Shown: positions 1 to 5,057 of the stretch, piece by piece
How positions within the stretch are numbered: the stretch's first letter is position 1
Layout: every line of letters begins with the position of its first letter
Source: Sideroxydans lithotrophicus
GTDB lineage: Bacteria; Pseudomonadota; Gammaproteobacteria; Burkholderiales; Sulfuriferulaceae
Length of the DNA stretch: 5,057 bases
Direction of reading: 5' to 3'
Assembly: GCA_022736605.1 (NCBI GenBank)
Contig: DZDB01000128.1
Span: 1 to 5,057 of the forward strand
Translations under genes and position numbers: made by a program
The notes under the pieces: model-generated
Database searches by the model: none
The model's input: only the letters and a program-made list of their open reading frames with translations
Told to the model about the DNA's origin: nothing

Positions 1-1372
1 TCGACAGCAACAGCGGCTTGTAGGGTCGTTCGTACCTGACCAGAATGTCGTAGTAGGTGCGGATGTTCTCGACAAAAATCACCGCTTCGCCACCCCGGCA
101 ATAACCATGTTTGACACTGCTGTTGTAAGCGGACTGCGCCAGCAGCGGCAGGGTTTTCTTGATTTCACTCCATACGCGCGGGTTGAGTTTGCGCCGTTGC
201 GCCAGAATGCGCGCGTCTTCCAGATGGCCTTGCCCCTGATTGTAGGCAGCCAGCGCCATCCAGGTACGATCGGGTTCTTCGACCTTGTCAGGCATGGCGT
301 CCTGTAATAACGACAGATATTTGGCACCGCCCAGTATGCTCTGGCGTGGATCGAGCCGATCCTTGACGCCCATGCGATCGGCGGTGTCGCCGGTCATCAT
401 CATCAGACCCCGTACCCCGGTAGGCGAAGTGGCAAGCGGGTTCCAGTGCGATTCCTGATAGCCGATCGCGGCGATCAAACGCCAGTCAATGCCGGTAACG
501 GCTTCGGCTTCCTGAAAATACTTGCGGTATTTGGGCAGCGTGGACTGCATTTTGTCGAGAATGCCCGCAATGTCGGCATTTTCCAGCCGGTCGGCGTGGC
601 CGTAATAACGGTCGATCAGGTTTTTCAGCGTACCGTCAGCCTGAATGCGCTTGAAGAACGCCTGCACCTTGGCATACAGGTCGGGATCGACGTTTTTTGG
701 AAACGCCCAGGCCAGATGATCGGCTTTGGGCAGCGCAAAGCCGACGTCGAGATTGGTATAGAGATTTTTGGCGATGTCGAACTCGTTGGAATTGACGATC
801 ACCGCATCGACATCCTGGTTCGCCAGTTGGCTGAGCAAGGCTTCACCCCACTGCGCCTTGACTTCGGTCCATTTCAGGCCAGGCACACGCTGACGCACGT
901 CGAGCAGGGTTTCTGCCTGGCTGCTCCCGGCCACGACCGCCACGCGCCAGCCCAGCAGATCGGTAAAATTGCGCGGCTTGACGGTGTCGGTATTGTAAAT
1001 GACTTCCTGATTGACCTTGAGATAGGGCGGACCAAAACGCATGCGTTCCTTCAGCGTATCGGTCTGGCTGAGCCCGGCAGCAGCAAAGTGCGCCTGATGC
1101 TGCGCAAGTTTTTTGTACAGGCTGTCGAGATCGTTTTCAACCACAAACCTGACCTTGTAGCCCGCCTGTTTGGCAAACAGCGTGACCAGATCATATTCAA
1201 AACCGGTCGGCTCGCCGTAAGCATTTTCGTAATAGGTGGTGGGGCCATTATGCGTCAATACCACCAGCTCACCGGTCTCTGAAACAGGCGCTACGGGCGG
1301 CAATGGCTTGGTGACAAGCGAGGTATCACAGGATGCCAGCAACAGGCTGGCGAGCAGCAGCACTTTTCGCAT
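1..1372 (-). CDS. mltF: MltF-type membrane-bound lytic murein transglycosylase (3' end beyond window)
   Basis: Cleaves the MurNAc-GlcNAc glycan bond of peptidoglycan non-hydrolytically, giving 1,6-anhydro-MurNAc ends, in the periplasm. About 457 codons are visible and the frame stays open to the left edge. The N-terminus is a lipoprotein signal: MRK, a Leu/Ala-rich stretch and lipobox LASC with Cys15, then Asp16. Residues about 35-254 form a family 3 solute-binding-like domain (LVVLTHNGPTTYY, then GFEYDLV), the regulatory domain of MltF. Residues about 285-420 are the SLT catalytic domain: IDWRLIAAIGYQESHW with catalytic Glu307, then SPTGVRGLMMMT, and AAYNQG at 375-380. Later KHGYCRGGEAVIFVENIRTY matches the MltF C-terminal region. 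Motif order and spacing follow E. coli MltF as I recall it. The start is the first Met before a clean signal; its Shine-Dalgarno is weak (GGCGAG). It lies 85 bases downstream of the protease gene on the same strand. The family call is firm. Confidence 0.95.
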   Translation of the reverse strand, partial: MRKVLLLASLLLASCDTSLVTKPLPPVAPVSETGELVVLTHNGPTTYYENAYGEPTGFEYDLVTLFAKQAGYKVRFVVENDLDSLYKKLAQHQAHFAAAGLSQTDTLKERMRFGPPYLKVNQEVIYNTDTVKPRNFTDLLGWRVAVVAGSSQAETLLDVRQRVPGLKWTEVKAQWGEALLSQLANQDVDAVIVNSNEFDIAKNLYTNLDVGFALPKADHLAWAFPKNVDPDLYAKVQAFFKRIQADGTLKNLIDRYYGHADRLENADIAGILDKMQSTLPKYRKYFQEAEAVTGIDWRLIAAIGYQESHWNPLATSPTGVRGLMMMTGDTADRMGVKDRLDPRQSILGGAKYLSLLQDAMPDKVEEPDRTWMALAAYNQGQGHLEDARILAQRRKLNPRVWSEIKKTLPLLAQSAYNSSVKHGYCRGGEAVIFVENIRTYYDILVRYERPYKPLLLS

Positions 1373-1457
1373 GGGCGCCAGTCTCGCCGAGATTGGCGGG
1401 CTTGTCCACCCGACTGTCGCCTATTAGAGACAACCGCGCGCCCGCCTGTTGCGCGCA

Positions 1458-2414
1458 TCAGGGCTTTAGTTCAGGGGACTTGTTAAGCACAGCATCTGGC
1501 GCTGACAGCAAATCGCGCCCCAGTTCGAGTTCGAGCTTTTGCAATTCCCATTGCGCTTCGGCGTGGGTCGAATCCAGCAGCAGCACATGCTGAAAATCGC
1601 TGACTGCTGCCTCTTTTTGATCCAGTCCCAGATGCGCCCGCCCCAGCGTCATCCAGGCTTGCGGATTGGCGGCTTCCTGACGCGTCCAGTCGCGCGCCAG
1701 CGTCAGCAACTTCGGCCATTCCTTGTTGGCGCTCAAATCGCAGGCGGTCAAAAAATAGCCGCTGGCACGGCTGGTGTCTTCCCAGAAACTGCCCTGTCCA
1801 ACGGGTTGCCTGAGCGGCAATTTATCCAGCACGCCCATCCAGCCTACCGGTACGGCAAAATGAAAATTACCGCCGCTGACCGCCTTGAACGTCAGCACAC
1901 CGAGCAAGCGTCCTTGCGCATCAAACAGCCCGCCGCCACTGGCGCCCGGGTCAAACGGCGCAGACGTCTGGATGACCCGCCCGCCATCGCAGGCGCAGGT
2001 AAACAAACCCTTGATCCGGCCACTACTGACCTTGAACTGGCCAGCCGAATAACCCACCGCCACCACATCCAGCCCCACCCTGGCGCTCAGCGGATGCGCA
2101 AATTCAGGCGCCTTGGCCGTCAGTTCGGGCACCTCCAGAAAACACAGATCGCGGTAGGCATCGCCCGAGGCAATGTGCGCCGCCAGGTGCACGTCACCGC
2201 GCGCCACCGTGATCCGGCTGGCATCGCGCAGCACATGGCAGTTGGTAATCAGACGTCCGGGCGCAATCACCACACCCGAACCCAGCTCCTGCGTGCCATC
2301 GGCGCGCACCACGTCGATCCGCAGCACCCAGCTTTGCCAGTCCGGCACCGGCGTCGTTGCCGCCTGCGCCGACGCGCATACCAGCAGCAGGAACAGATAA
2401 ATCAACACACGCAT
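1458..2414 (-). CDS. Secreted trypsin-like serine protease with C-terminal TPR-like region
   Basis: Predicted periplasmic or exported endopeptidase of the trypsin/HtrA-like fold; the substrate is unknown. The 318 residues begin with a Sec signal peptide (hydrophobic residues 3-14, probable cleavage AQA|AT after Ala18). Cys13 is preceded by Val, so this is not a good lipobox. The protease domain spans about 25-200 with a complete apparent triad: His60 in TNCHVL, Asp89 in YRDLCFLEV and Ser159 in DPGASGGGLFD. The preceding GSGVVIAPGRLITN is the usual first-barrel signature. There is no PDZ domain, unlike DegP/DegS. Residues about 220-295 carry TPR-like helices (NPQAWMTLGRAHLGLDQKEAA, then AVSDFQHVLLLDSTHAEAQWEL), suggesting a protein-interaction surface. 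Cysteines 59, 91, 140, 142 and 225 could allow disulfides. It is divergent from the repeat-protein gene and upstream of mltF on the same strand. The ribosome site before ATG is poor. The fold is clear; the role is not. Confidence 0.88.
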   Translation of the reverse strand: MRVLIYLFLLLVCASAQAATTPVPDWQSWVLRIDVVRADGTQELGSGVVIAPGRLITNCHVLRDASRITVARGDVHLAAHIASGDAYRDLCFLEVPELTAKAPEFAHPLSARVGLDVVAVGYSAGQFKVSSGRIKGLFTCACDGGRVIQTSAPFDPGASGGGLFDAQGRLLGVLTFKAVSGGNFHFAVPVGWMGVLDKLPLRQPVGQGSFWEDTSRASGYFLTACDLSANKEWPKLLTLARDWTRQEAANPQAWMTLGRAHLGLDQKEAAVSDFQHVLLLDSTHAEAQWELQKLELELGRDLLSAPDAVLNKSPELKP

Positions 2415-2504
2415 CTAATGGTTACCGTGTCAGGAATAGAACGGAACAGCGACTAAGCAGCAGGAGTTGGCAAACAGCCAGCCCATGCCCCGGAAGCAGT
2501 TGAA

Positions 2505-2519
2505 AATAACACAGTTATT
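2505..2519. promoter_or_regulatory. Inverted repeat AATAAC-ACA-GTTATT, possible operator
   Basis: Perfect 6-bp arms around a 3-base spacer lie between two divergent genes, 91 bases from the protease start and 153 bases from the repeat-protein start. The AT-rich dyad stands out from its GC-rich surroundings. Its position would suit a regulator acting on either gene, but I cannot match it to a known binding site. It has no T-tract and is too short to be a terminator. Confidence 0.3.
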
Positions 2520-2576
2520 CCGGCGCGCATGGTCTATATGTGAAACAAGCTCCAGCATAGTTGTGCAATCGCAACT

Positions 2577-2593
2577 TTGGCAAGTCTCTCGCT
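2577..2593 (+). promoter_or_regulatory. Candidate promoter element (sigma-54-like, or sigma-70 -35) for the repeat-protein gene
   Basis: TTGGCAAGTCTCTCGCT resembles the sigma-54 consensus YTGGCACGRNNNTTGCW: the GG and GC dinucleotides are correctly spaced, with three mismatches. Its first six bases, TTGGCA, also match the sigma-70 -35 box at five of six positions, but the only following -10-like hexamer (TCTCAT at 2602-2607) is weak and at a 19-base spacing. Either reading would give a 5' leader of about 55-70 bases before the start at 2673. This is a weak call. Confidence 0.22.
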
Positions 2594-2620
2594 GGGTCGC
2601 TTCTCATTGGCCCGGCAAGG

Positions 2621-2643
2621 TGTGCAAGCATGGTGTTTGCACG
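2621..2643 (+). promoter_or_regulatory. Hairpin / inverted repeat in the leader of the repeat-protein gene
   Basis: GTGCAA (2622-2627) and TTGCAC (2637-2642) are perfect inverted arms. In RNA the stem can extend inward, GTGCAAGCA with TGTTTGCAC, as nine pairs including one G-U around a 3-base TGG loop. It ends 17 bases before the Shine-Dalgarno sequence. The heptamer TGTGCAA also occurs at 2562-2568, so the arms could instead be operator half-sites. Whether it acts as DNA or RNA is unresolved. Confidence 0.4.
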
Positions 2644-2659
2644 TTTAAACAGTCCGTAT

Positions 2660-2664
2660 GGAGG
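2660..2664 (+). promoter_or_regulatory. Strong Shine-Dalgarno GGAGG, deciding the start at 2673
   Basis: GGAGG is followed by eight bases and then the ATG at 2673, which is ideal spacing. An in-frame ATG at 2658 overlaps this ribosome site, so it is unlikely to be used; choosing it would put five extra residues (MEVII) ahead of a normal signal peptide. Confidence 0.85.
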
Positions 2665-2672
2665 TAATTATC

Positions 2673-3011
2673 ATGAACACTACACGTCAATTGATCACCG
2701 GCACCTTGGGTGCCGTCCTGTTCACCGCTGTTTCCGCATTCGCCGGCACGCCTGGGCAAGGCTTTGACGCCTTTGGCGCACGCGATTATGGTTCTGGCAT
2801 CGGCGAAAGCACCAGCATCACTTCCGCTTATGTCGGCACCTCGATGGGCGGCGTACCGGGACAGGGCTGGGATGTCTACAATGCACGCGACCTGAATTCA
2901 GGCGTAGGTCAGCGCCTGCCCGATGGCAGCAGCGGCTATATTGGCACCTCGATGGTCGCTGCACCCAGCGGCGGCTATGACCTGATGCGTTCCAAAGACC
3001 CCAGCCTTTAA
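2673..3011 (+). CDS. Small secreted tandem-repeat protein of unknown function
   Basis: A 112-residue protein that I do not recognise. Residues 1-24 form a Sec signal peptide (MNTTRQ, hydrophobic core 7-20, cleavage VSAFA|GT after Ala24). The mature part of about 88 residues is built from a repeated unit. Copy 1 (26-60) and copy 2 (61-96) share PGQGxDxxxARDxxSGxG near the start and SxYxGTSM at the end. A shortened third copy (97-112) keeps P, G-aromatic-D and a basic residue before Asp (PSGGYDLMRSKD). An aromatic residue (Phe31, Trp66, Tyr102) and Asp (32, 67, 103) recur in phase. The protein is rich in Gly, Ser and Asp, and has no cysteine and no membrane segment after the signal. A strong ribosome site and a strong terminator suggest a well-expressed single-gene transcript. 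It is divergent from the secreted protease, so both products should share the periplasm. An envelope or extracellular role is inference only. Confidence 0.88.
   Translation: MNTTRQLITGTLGAVLFTAVSAFAGTPGQGFDAFGARDYGSGIGESTSITSAYVGTSMGGVPGQGWDVYNARDLNSGVGQRLPDGSSGYIGTSMVAAPSGGYDLMRSKDPSL
2748..3008 (+). repeat. In-frame tandem repeats of about 105-108 bp within the secreted protein gene
   Basis: Three coding units are visible: 2748-2852, 2853-2960 and a truncated one at 2961-3008. A 13-base identical segment, GGCACCTCGATGG, occurs at 2835-2847 and again at 2943-2955, exactly 108 bases (36 codons) apart and encoding GTSM in both places. Elsewhere the copies agree mainly at protein level, so the duplication is old and apparently kept by selection on the protein rather than being a recent slippage event. 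Confidence 0.8.
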
Positions 3012-3027
3012 AGCCAGTCAATTCCCG

Positions 3028-3054
3028 AGCGCCGCAGCCTGCGGCGCTTTTTTT
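3028..3054 (+). terminator. Rho-independent terminator of the repeat-protein gene
   Basis: GCGCCGC (3029-3035) pairs with GCGGCGC (3041-3047) around an AGCCT loop, extendable by the A3028-T3048 pair, and seven T residues follow (3048-3054). It begins 16 bases after the stop codon. The GC-only stem and long T-tract make this a textbook intrinsic terminator. It should also insulate the following tRNA promoter. Confidence 0.93.
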
Positions 3055-3085
3055 ATTGACGCACACCCTACCGCTGCGCCAATGC

Positions 3086-3114
3086 TTCTATTCAGCGGGG
3101 CTTACGGGTACAAT
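3086..3114 (+). promoter_or_regulatory. Probable promoter of tRNA-Ser
   Basis: A good -10 box TACAAT (3109-3114; five of six to TATAAT) lies 10 bases before the mature tRNA 5' end. Only a poor -35 is seen at 17-base spacing (TTCTAT, 3086-3091). The discriminator after the -10 is GC-rich (GGCGCTCCCC), as is usual for stable-RNA promoters under stringent control. The short leader implies start of transcription near 3120. Confidence 0.6.
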
Positions 3115-3124
3115 GGCGCTCCCC

Positions 3125-3215
<91 letters not shown>

Positions 3216-3219
3216 CACC

Positions 3220-3254
3220 AAAAACCCGTTCATTGTCATGATGAACGGGTTTTT
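3220..3254. terminator. Bidirectional intrinsic terminator between tRNA-Ser and the convergent helicase gene
   Basis: A perfect 14-bp inverted repeat, with arms 3220-3233 and 3241-3254, encloses a 7-base loop. The core is ACCCGTTCAT/ATGAACGGGT. Each arm ends in a run of five A or T, giving a T-tract in both directions. On the plus strand it ends the tRNA transcript six bases after CCA. On the minus strand its right arm overlaps the last bases of the helicase stop codon (3253-3255), so one element serves both convergent genes. Confidence 0.92.
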
Positions 3255-4899
3255 ACGTCTCAGACGCCAACCGCGCCAGCAGCGCACCGGCAGCGCGTTC
3301 GGACACCACCAGCACCAGCTTCATCGTTGCGCGTGTCATGCCGACAAACAGCTTGCGCAGCGCCGCGTCATCCAGTGTTTCAAAATCAATTTCGGTAAAA
3401 ATCACACAGGCAGCGGATTGGCCCTTGTAGCGATGCACCGAGTCGATGAACAGCTCGCCGTCTGAATACACCGGGCTGCCGAGCAGGTCATACTGGCCGG
3501 TAAACGCCTTGATCGCGTGCGGGCCGAGCCTGTCGAGCGGGGAGAAACTGGAATGCTCGCGCCCCCGGTAGGTGAGCACCGCGAGCGCGTCTTTTTTGAA
3601 CCCGGCACCCAGGCCACGGGTAATCGCGGTCTTGGTTTTGTCCATCAGATCGGCGTGGCCGGTGTAAGTCAGAATCTCCACGTCGGAACCGTCGAGCGGA
3701 CTACCGGCTTCGATGGCGTGCTGTGAGCCGACCAGCCGTTGCAGATAGCCGAGGATGTCGCGCGGTGTGCGGTAGTTGGTCTGCGTGCGCAGCGTGACCC
3801 AGCCGGGCAATTCGACCGACGGTCGCGCGTAGAGATTCTGCAGCGGGTCTTCCAGCCACCAGGCGCGGCCATCGGCATGCAGCAGTCTGAGCAGGTGATC
3901 GCGCCAGGCGGGTTTGAAGTCCTGGCCTTCGTCGATAATCAACTCGTCAAACAGCCAGTCAGCGTTTGGCTGAAAACCGCCCATGAAATTTTCCAGCGCG
4001 ATGAATGCACCCGGCTGGGTGAAATCCGGCACCTGGCCGGTAGAACGCAAAATCCGATCGCACAGCTGATGGTAGGTGGCGACCGTGGCACCGTCCGGCG
4101 CAATCAGCGCAATGTGATCCGCCAGCGGGCGGTTGTAGCAGACATACAGCGGTCGCCGCCCGGCCGCCACCGCGTCATGCAGCACAGTCAACGCCAGCTG
4201 GGTTTTGCCCGACCCGGCGGTACCGATGACGCGCAGCCGGAATGGCGCACTCTCGATACGCCGCGCCCATTCGGTCAGCCCACCCGACAGGCGCGTGTAC
4301 AACGTGCGCGCCTGCCCGGTCATGGTGGACACGTCGGCCACCAGCCGCAATTCGTTGCGCAGAAAACGGTGCACCTCAGCGGCCAGCGGCGCGGCGGGCG
4401 CATCCTCCGGCAACAGGCTGCGAATGATATGCACCAGGTGCTGGCGCTTGCCCGCATCAACGATGCGTGACGGATCAATGCCCGCCGTGCCGGGCTGTTT
4501 CACCTGATAATCCGGGCAGTAGAGCAGGCTGTCGAGACCGGGTTTGCCTGCCGTGCAATATTGATGCAGCCGCGCCCGCAACGCTTCAACCGAGCGCGCC
4601 ATTTGAGCCGGCACCCGCTTTTCCTGCCTGTTGTACTGTTTCGCCAGCCCCGCTGCTGTCTCGCTCAAAAACCCGGATTTCTGCTCGATCAACAGCAGAT
4701 TGCCCGCCGCATTGACAATGGCAAAATCAATCTCGCCGACCAGCGCGTGTCCCTGATTGAGCCGCGTCCAGTGCACGCCGTGATACACGGTGTAGGCGTC
4801 AGACAAGCCCTCCGCCAGCAGCGCCAGCGTCTCGATCTCGCGCTGTATGGCACCCGTTGCGGTCAACGTCTGCCAGCCTTCGGGGAGAATGTGCGCCAT
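3253..4899 (-). CDS. NERD-domain nuclease fused to superfamily 1 (UvrD-like) helicase
   Basis: A 548-residue predicted cytoplasmic nuclease-helicase acting on nucleic acid. Residues about 20-120 resemble the NERD domain, a PD-(D/E)XK-type fold: GEIDF with Glu56 and Asp58, then LLLIEQKSG with the ExK pair Glu72/Lys74. The helicase core follows: Walker A GTAGSGKT (226-233, Lys232), motif Ia CYNRPLADH (254-262), Walker B IIDEGQDF (321-328, Asp323/Glu324), motif III WLEDPLQNLY (348-357), motif IV-like NYRTPRD (375-381), motif V HRYKGQ (489-494) and motif VI LFVGMTRAT (517-525, Arg523). All catalytic residues seem present, so it is probably active. It is shorter than UvrD/Rep (about 670-720 residues), implying reduced accessory subdomains. 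Motif III has Glu-Asp where Gly-Asp is commoner. ATG lies eight bases after a weak GAG ribosome site and 15 bases after the stop of the upstream gene. Repair or defence roles are both possible; neither is shown here. Confidence 0.9.
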   Translation of the reverse strand: MAHILPEGWQTLTATGAIQREIETLALLAEGLSDAYTVYHGVHWTRLNQGHALVGEIDFAIVNAAGNLLLIEQKSGFLSETAAGLAKQYNRQEKRVPAQMARSVEALRARLHQYCTAGKPGLDSLLYCPDYQVKQPGTAGIDPSRIVDAGKRQHLVHIIRSLLPEDAPAAPLAAEVHRFLRNELRLVADVSTMTGQARTLYTRLSGGLTEWARRIESAPFRLRVIGTAGSGKTQLALTVLHDAVAAGRRPLYVCYNRPLADHIALIAPDGATVATYHQLCDRILRSTGQVPDFTQPGAFIALENFMGGFQPNADWLFDELIIDEGQDFKPAWRDHLLRLLHADGRAWWLEDPLQNLYARPSVELPGWVTLRTQTNYRTPRDILGYLQRLVGSQHAIEAGSPLDGSDVEILTYTGHADLMDKTKTAITRGLGAGFKKDALAVLTYRGREHSSFSPLDRLGPHAIKAFTGQYDLLGSPVYSDGELFIDSVHRYKGQSAACVIFTEIDFETLDDAALRKLFVGMTRATMKLVLVVSERAAGALLARLASET

Positions 4900-4914
4900 G
4901 GACTGATCTCGCGT

Positions 4915-5057
4915 CTAAAACCGCAGCACTTCCAGCGCCTTGAACTGCGCTGGCCGATTGGCTGTGGCCGGTAGCAACACCTGCTGCAATAATTTGTACA
5001 TATCCAGATCGAACACCGGTGTGCTGCGTTGCGCCAGCGCGTCATGCAGCCCGGCTT
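4915..5057 (-). CDS. C-terminal end of an unidentified protein (5' end beyond window)
   Basis: A minus-strand frame is open from the right edge to a TAG at 4915-4917. It gives 47 complete codons including the stop, so 46 residues. It begins AGLHDALAQRSTPVFDLDMY and ends RPAQFKALEVLRF. Codon composition is GC-rich at third positions like its neighbours, and the stop lies 15 bases before the NERD-helicase ATG with no terminator between, so the two are probably one operon. The visible part looks mostly helical, with no signal or membrane segment. I cannot assign a family from this fragment. An overlapping minus-strand frame at 4863-5045 would run into the helicase gene in another frame and is less credible. 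Confidence 0.65.
   Translation of the reverse strand, partial: AGLHDALAQRSTPVFDLDMYKLLQQVLLPATANRPAQFKALEVLRF

Noticed and set aside
446..1282. 278-residue plus-strand open frame opposite mltF
   Set aside because: It lies wholly antisense to an unmistakable MltF reading frame, lacks a recognisable domain, and is the kind of long antisense frame that GC-rich coding DNA produces.
1373..1457. Possible terminator between the protease gene and mltF
   Set aside because: Small inverted repeats occur (for example CGGG/CCCG at 1397-1412) but none has a T-tract on the minus strand, so no terminator is supported.
1539..2456. 305-residue plus-strand open frame opposite the protease gene
   Set aside because: Its composition is very rich in Arg, Gln and His, typical of an antisense shadow; the opposite strand has signal peptide, catalytic triad and TPR-like helices in order.
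2643..2650. Palindrome GTTTAAAC near the ribosome site
   Set aside because: A single 8-base palindrome has little weight by itself and has no partner elsewhere in the region.
2658..2660. Upstream in-frame ATG for the repeat-protein gene
   Set aside because: It overlaps the Shine-Dalgarno sequence that serves the ATG at 2673 and would add residues in front of a normal signal peptide.
3739..4470. 243-residue plus-strand open frame opposite the helicase gene
   Set aside because: Antisense to intact helicase motifs; no domain signature or ribosome site of its own.
4863..5045. 60-residue minus-strand frame starting at 5045
   Set aside because: It overlaps the start of the NERD-helicase gene in a different frame, while an alternative frame stays open to the right edge and ends neatly 15 bases before the helicase ATG.

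Overview
The window reads as ordinary chromosome from a moderately GC-rich Gram-negative proteobacterium. Evidence is a periplasmic MltF-type murein transglycosylase, Sec signal peptides, and a tRNA with encoded CCA. A betaproteobacterial or neighbouring gammaproteobacterial host is my inference; nothing here fixes the genus.

Layout, left to right. (1) A minus-strand pair occupies 1-2414: a trypsin-like serine protease with C-terminal TPR-like helices (1458-2414) is followed 85 bases downstream by mltF (start at 1372), which runs off the left edge. No intrinsic terminator separates them, so co-transcription is plausible. Both products act in the cell envelope. (2) A 258-base divergent intergenic region (2415-2672) holds no gene. 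It does contain two inverted repeats, a recurring TGTGCAA motif, a weak sigma-54-like or -35-like element and an excellent Shine-Dalgarno sequence. (3) A plus-strand gene (2673-3011) encodes a 112-residue secreted protein built of about two and a half tandem copies of a 35-36-residue unit. I recognise no family, and it ends in a strong intrinsic terminator. (4) A tRNA-Ser(CGA) gene lies at 3125-3214 with its own probable promoter. (5) A symmetric 14-bp bidirectional terminator (3220-3254) separates the tRNA from the convergent gene. (6) A minus-strand pair fills the right side: an unidentified gene cut by the right edge (4915-5057) and, 15 bases downstream of its stop, a 548-residue protein joining an N-terminal NERD-type nuclease domain to a compact superfamily 1 helicase.

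The envelope block (1-3011) and the nucleic-acid block (3125-5057) appear functionally unrelated. The least explained items are the tandem-repeat secreted protein with its structured leader and the NERD-helicase gene with its unidentified upstream partner. I saw no CRISPR array, insertion sequence, integrase or duplicated tRNA end.
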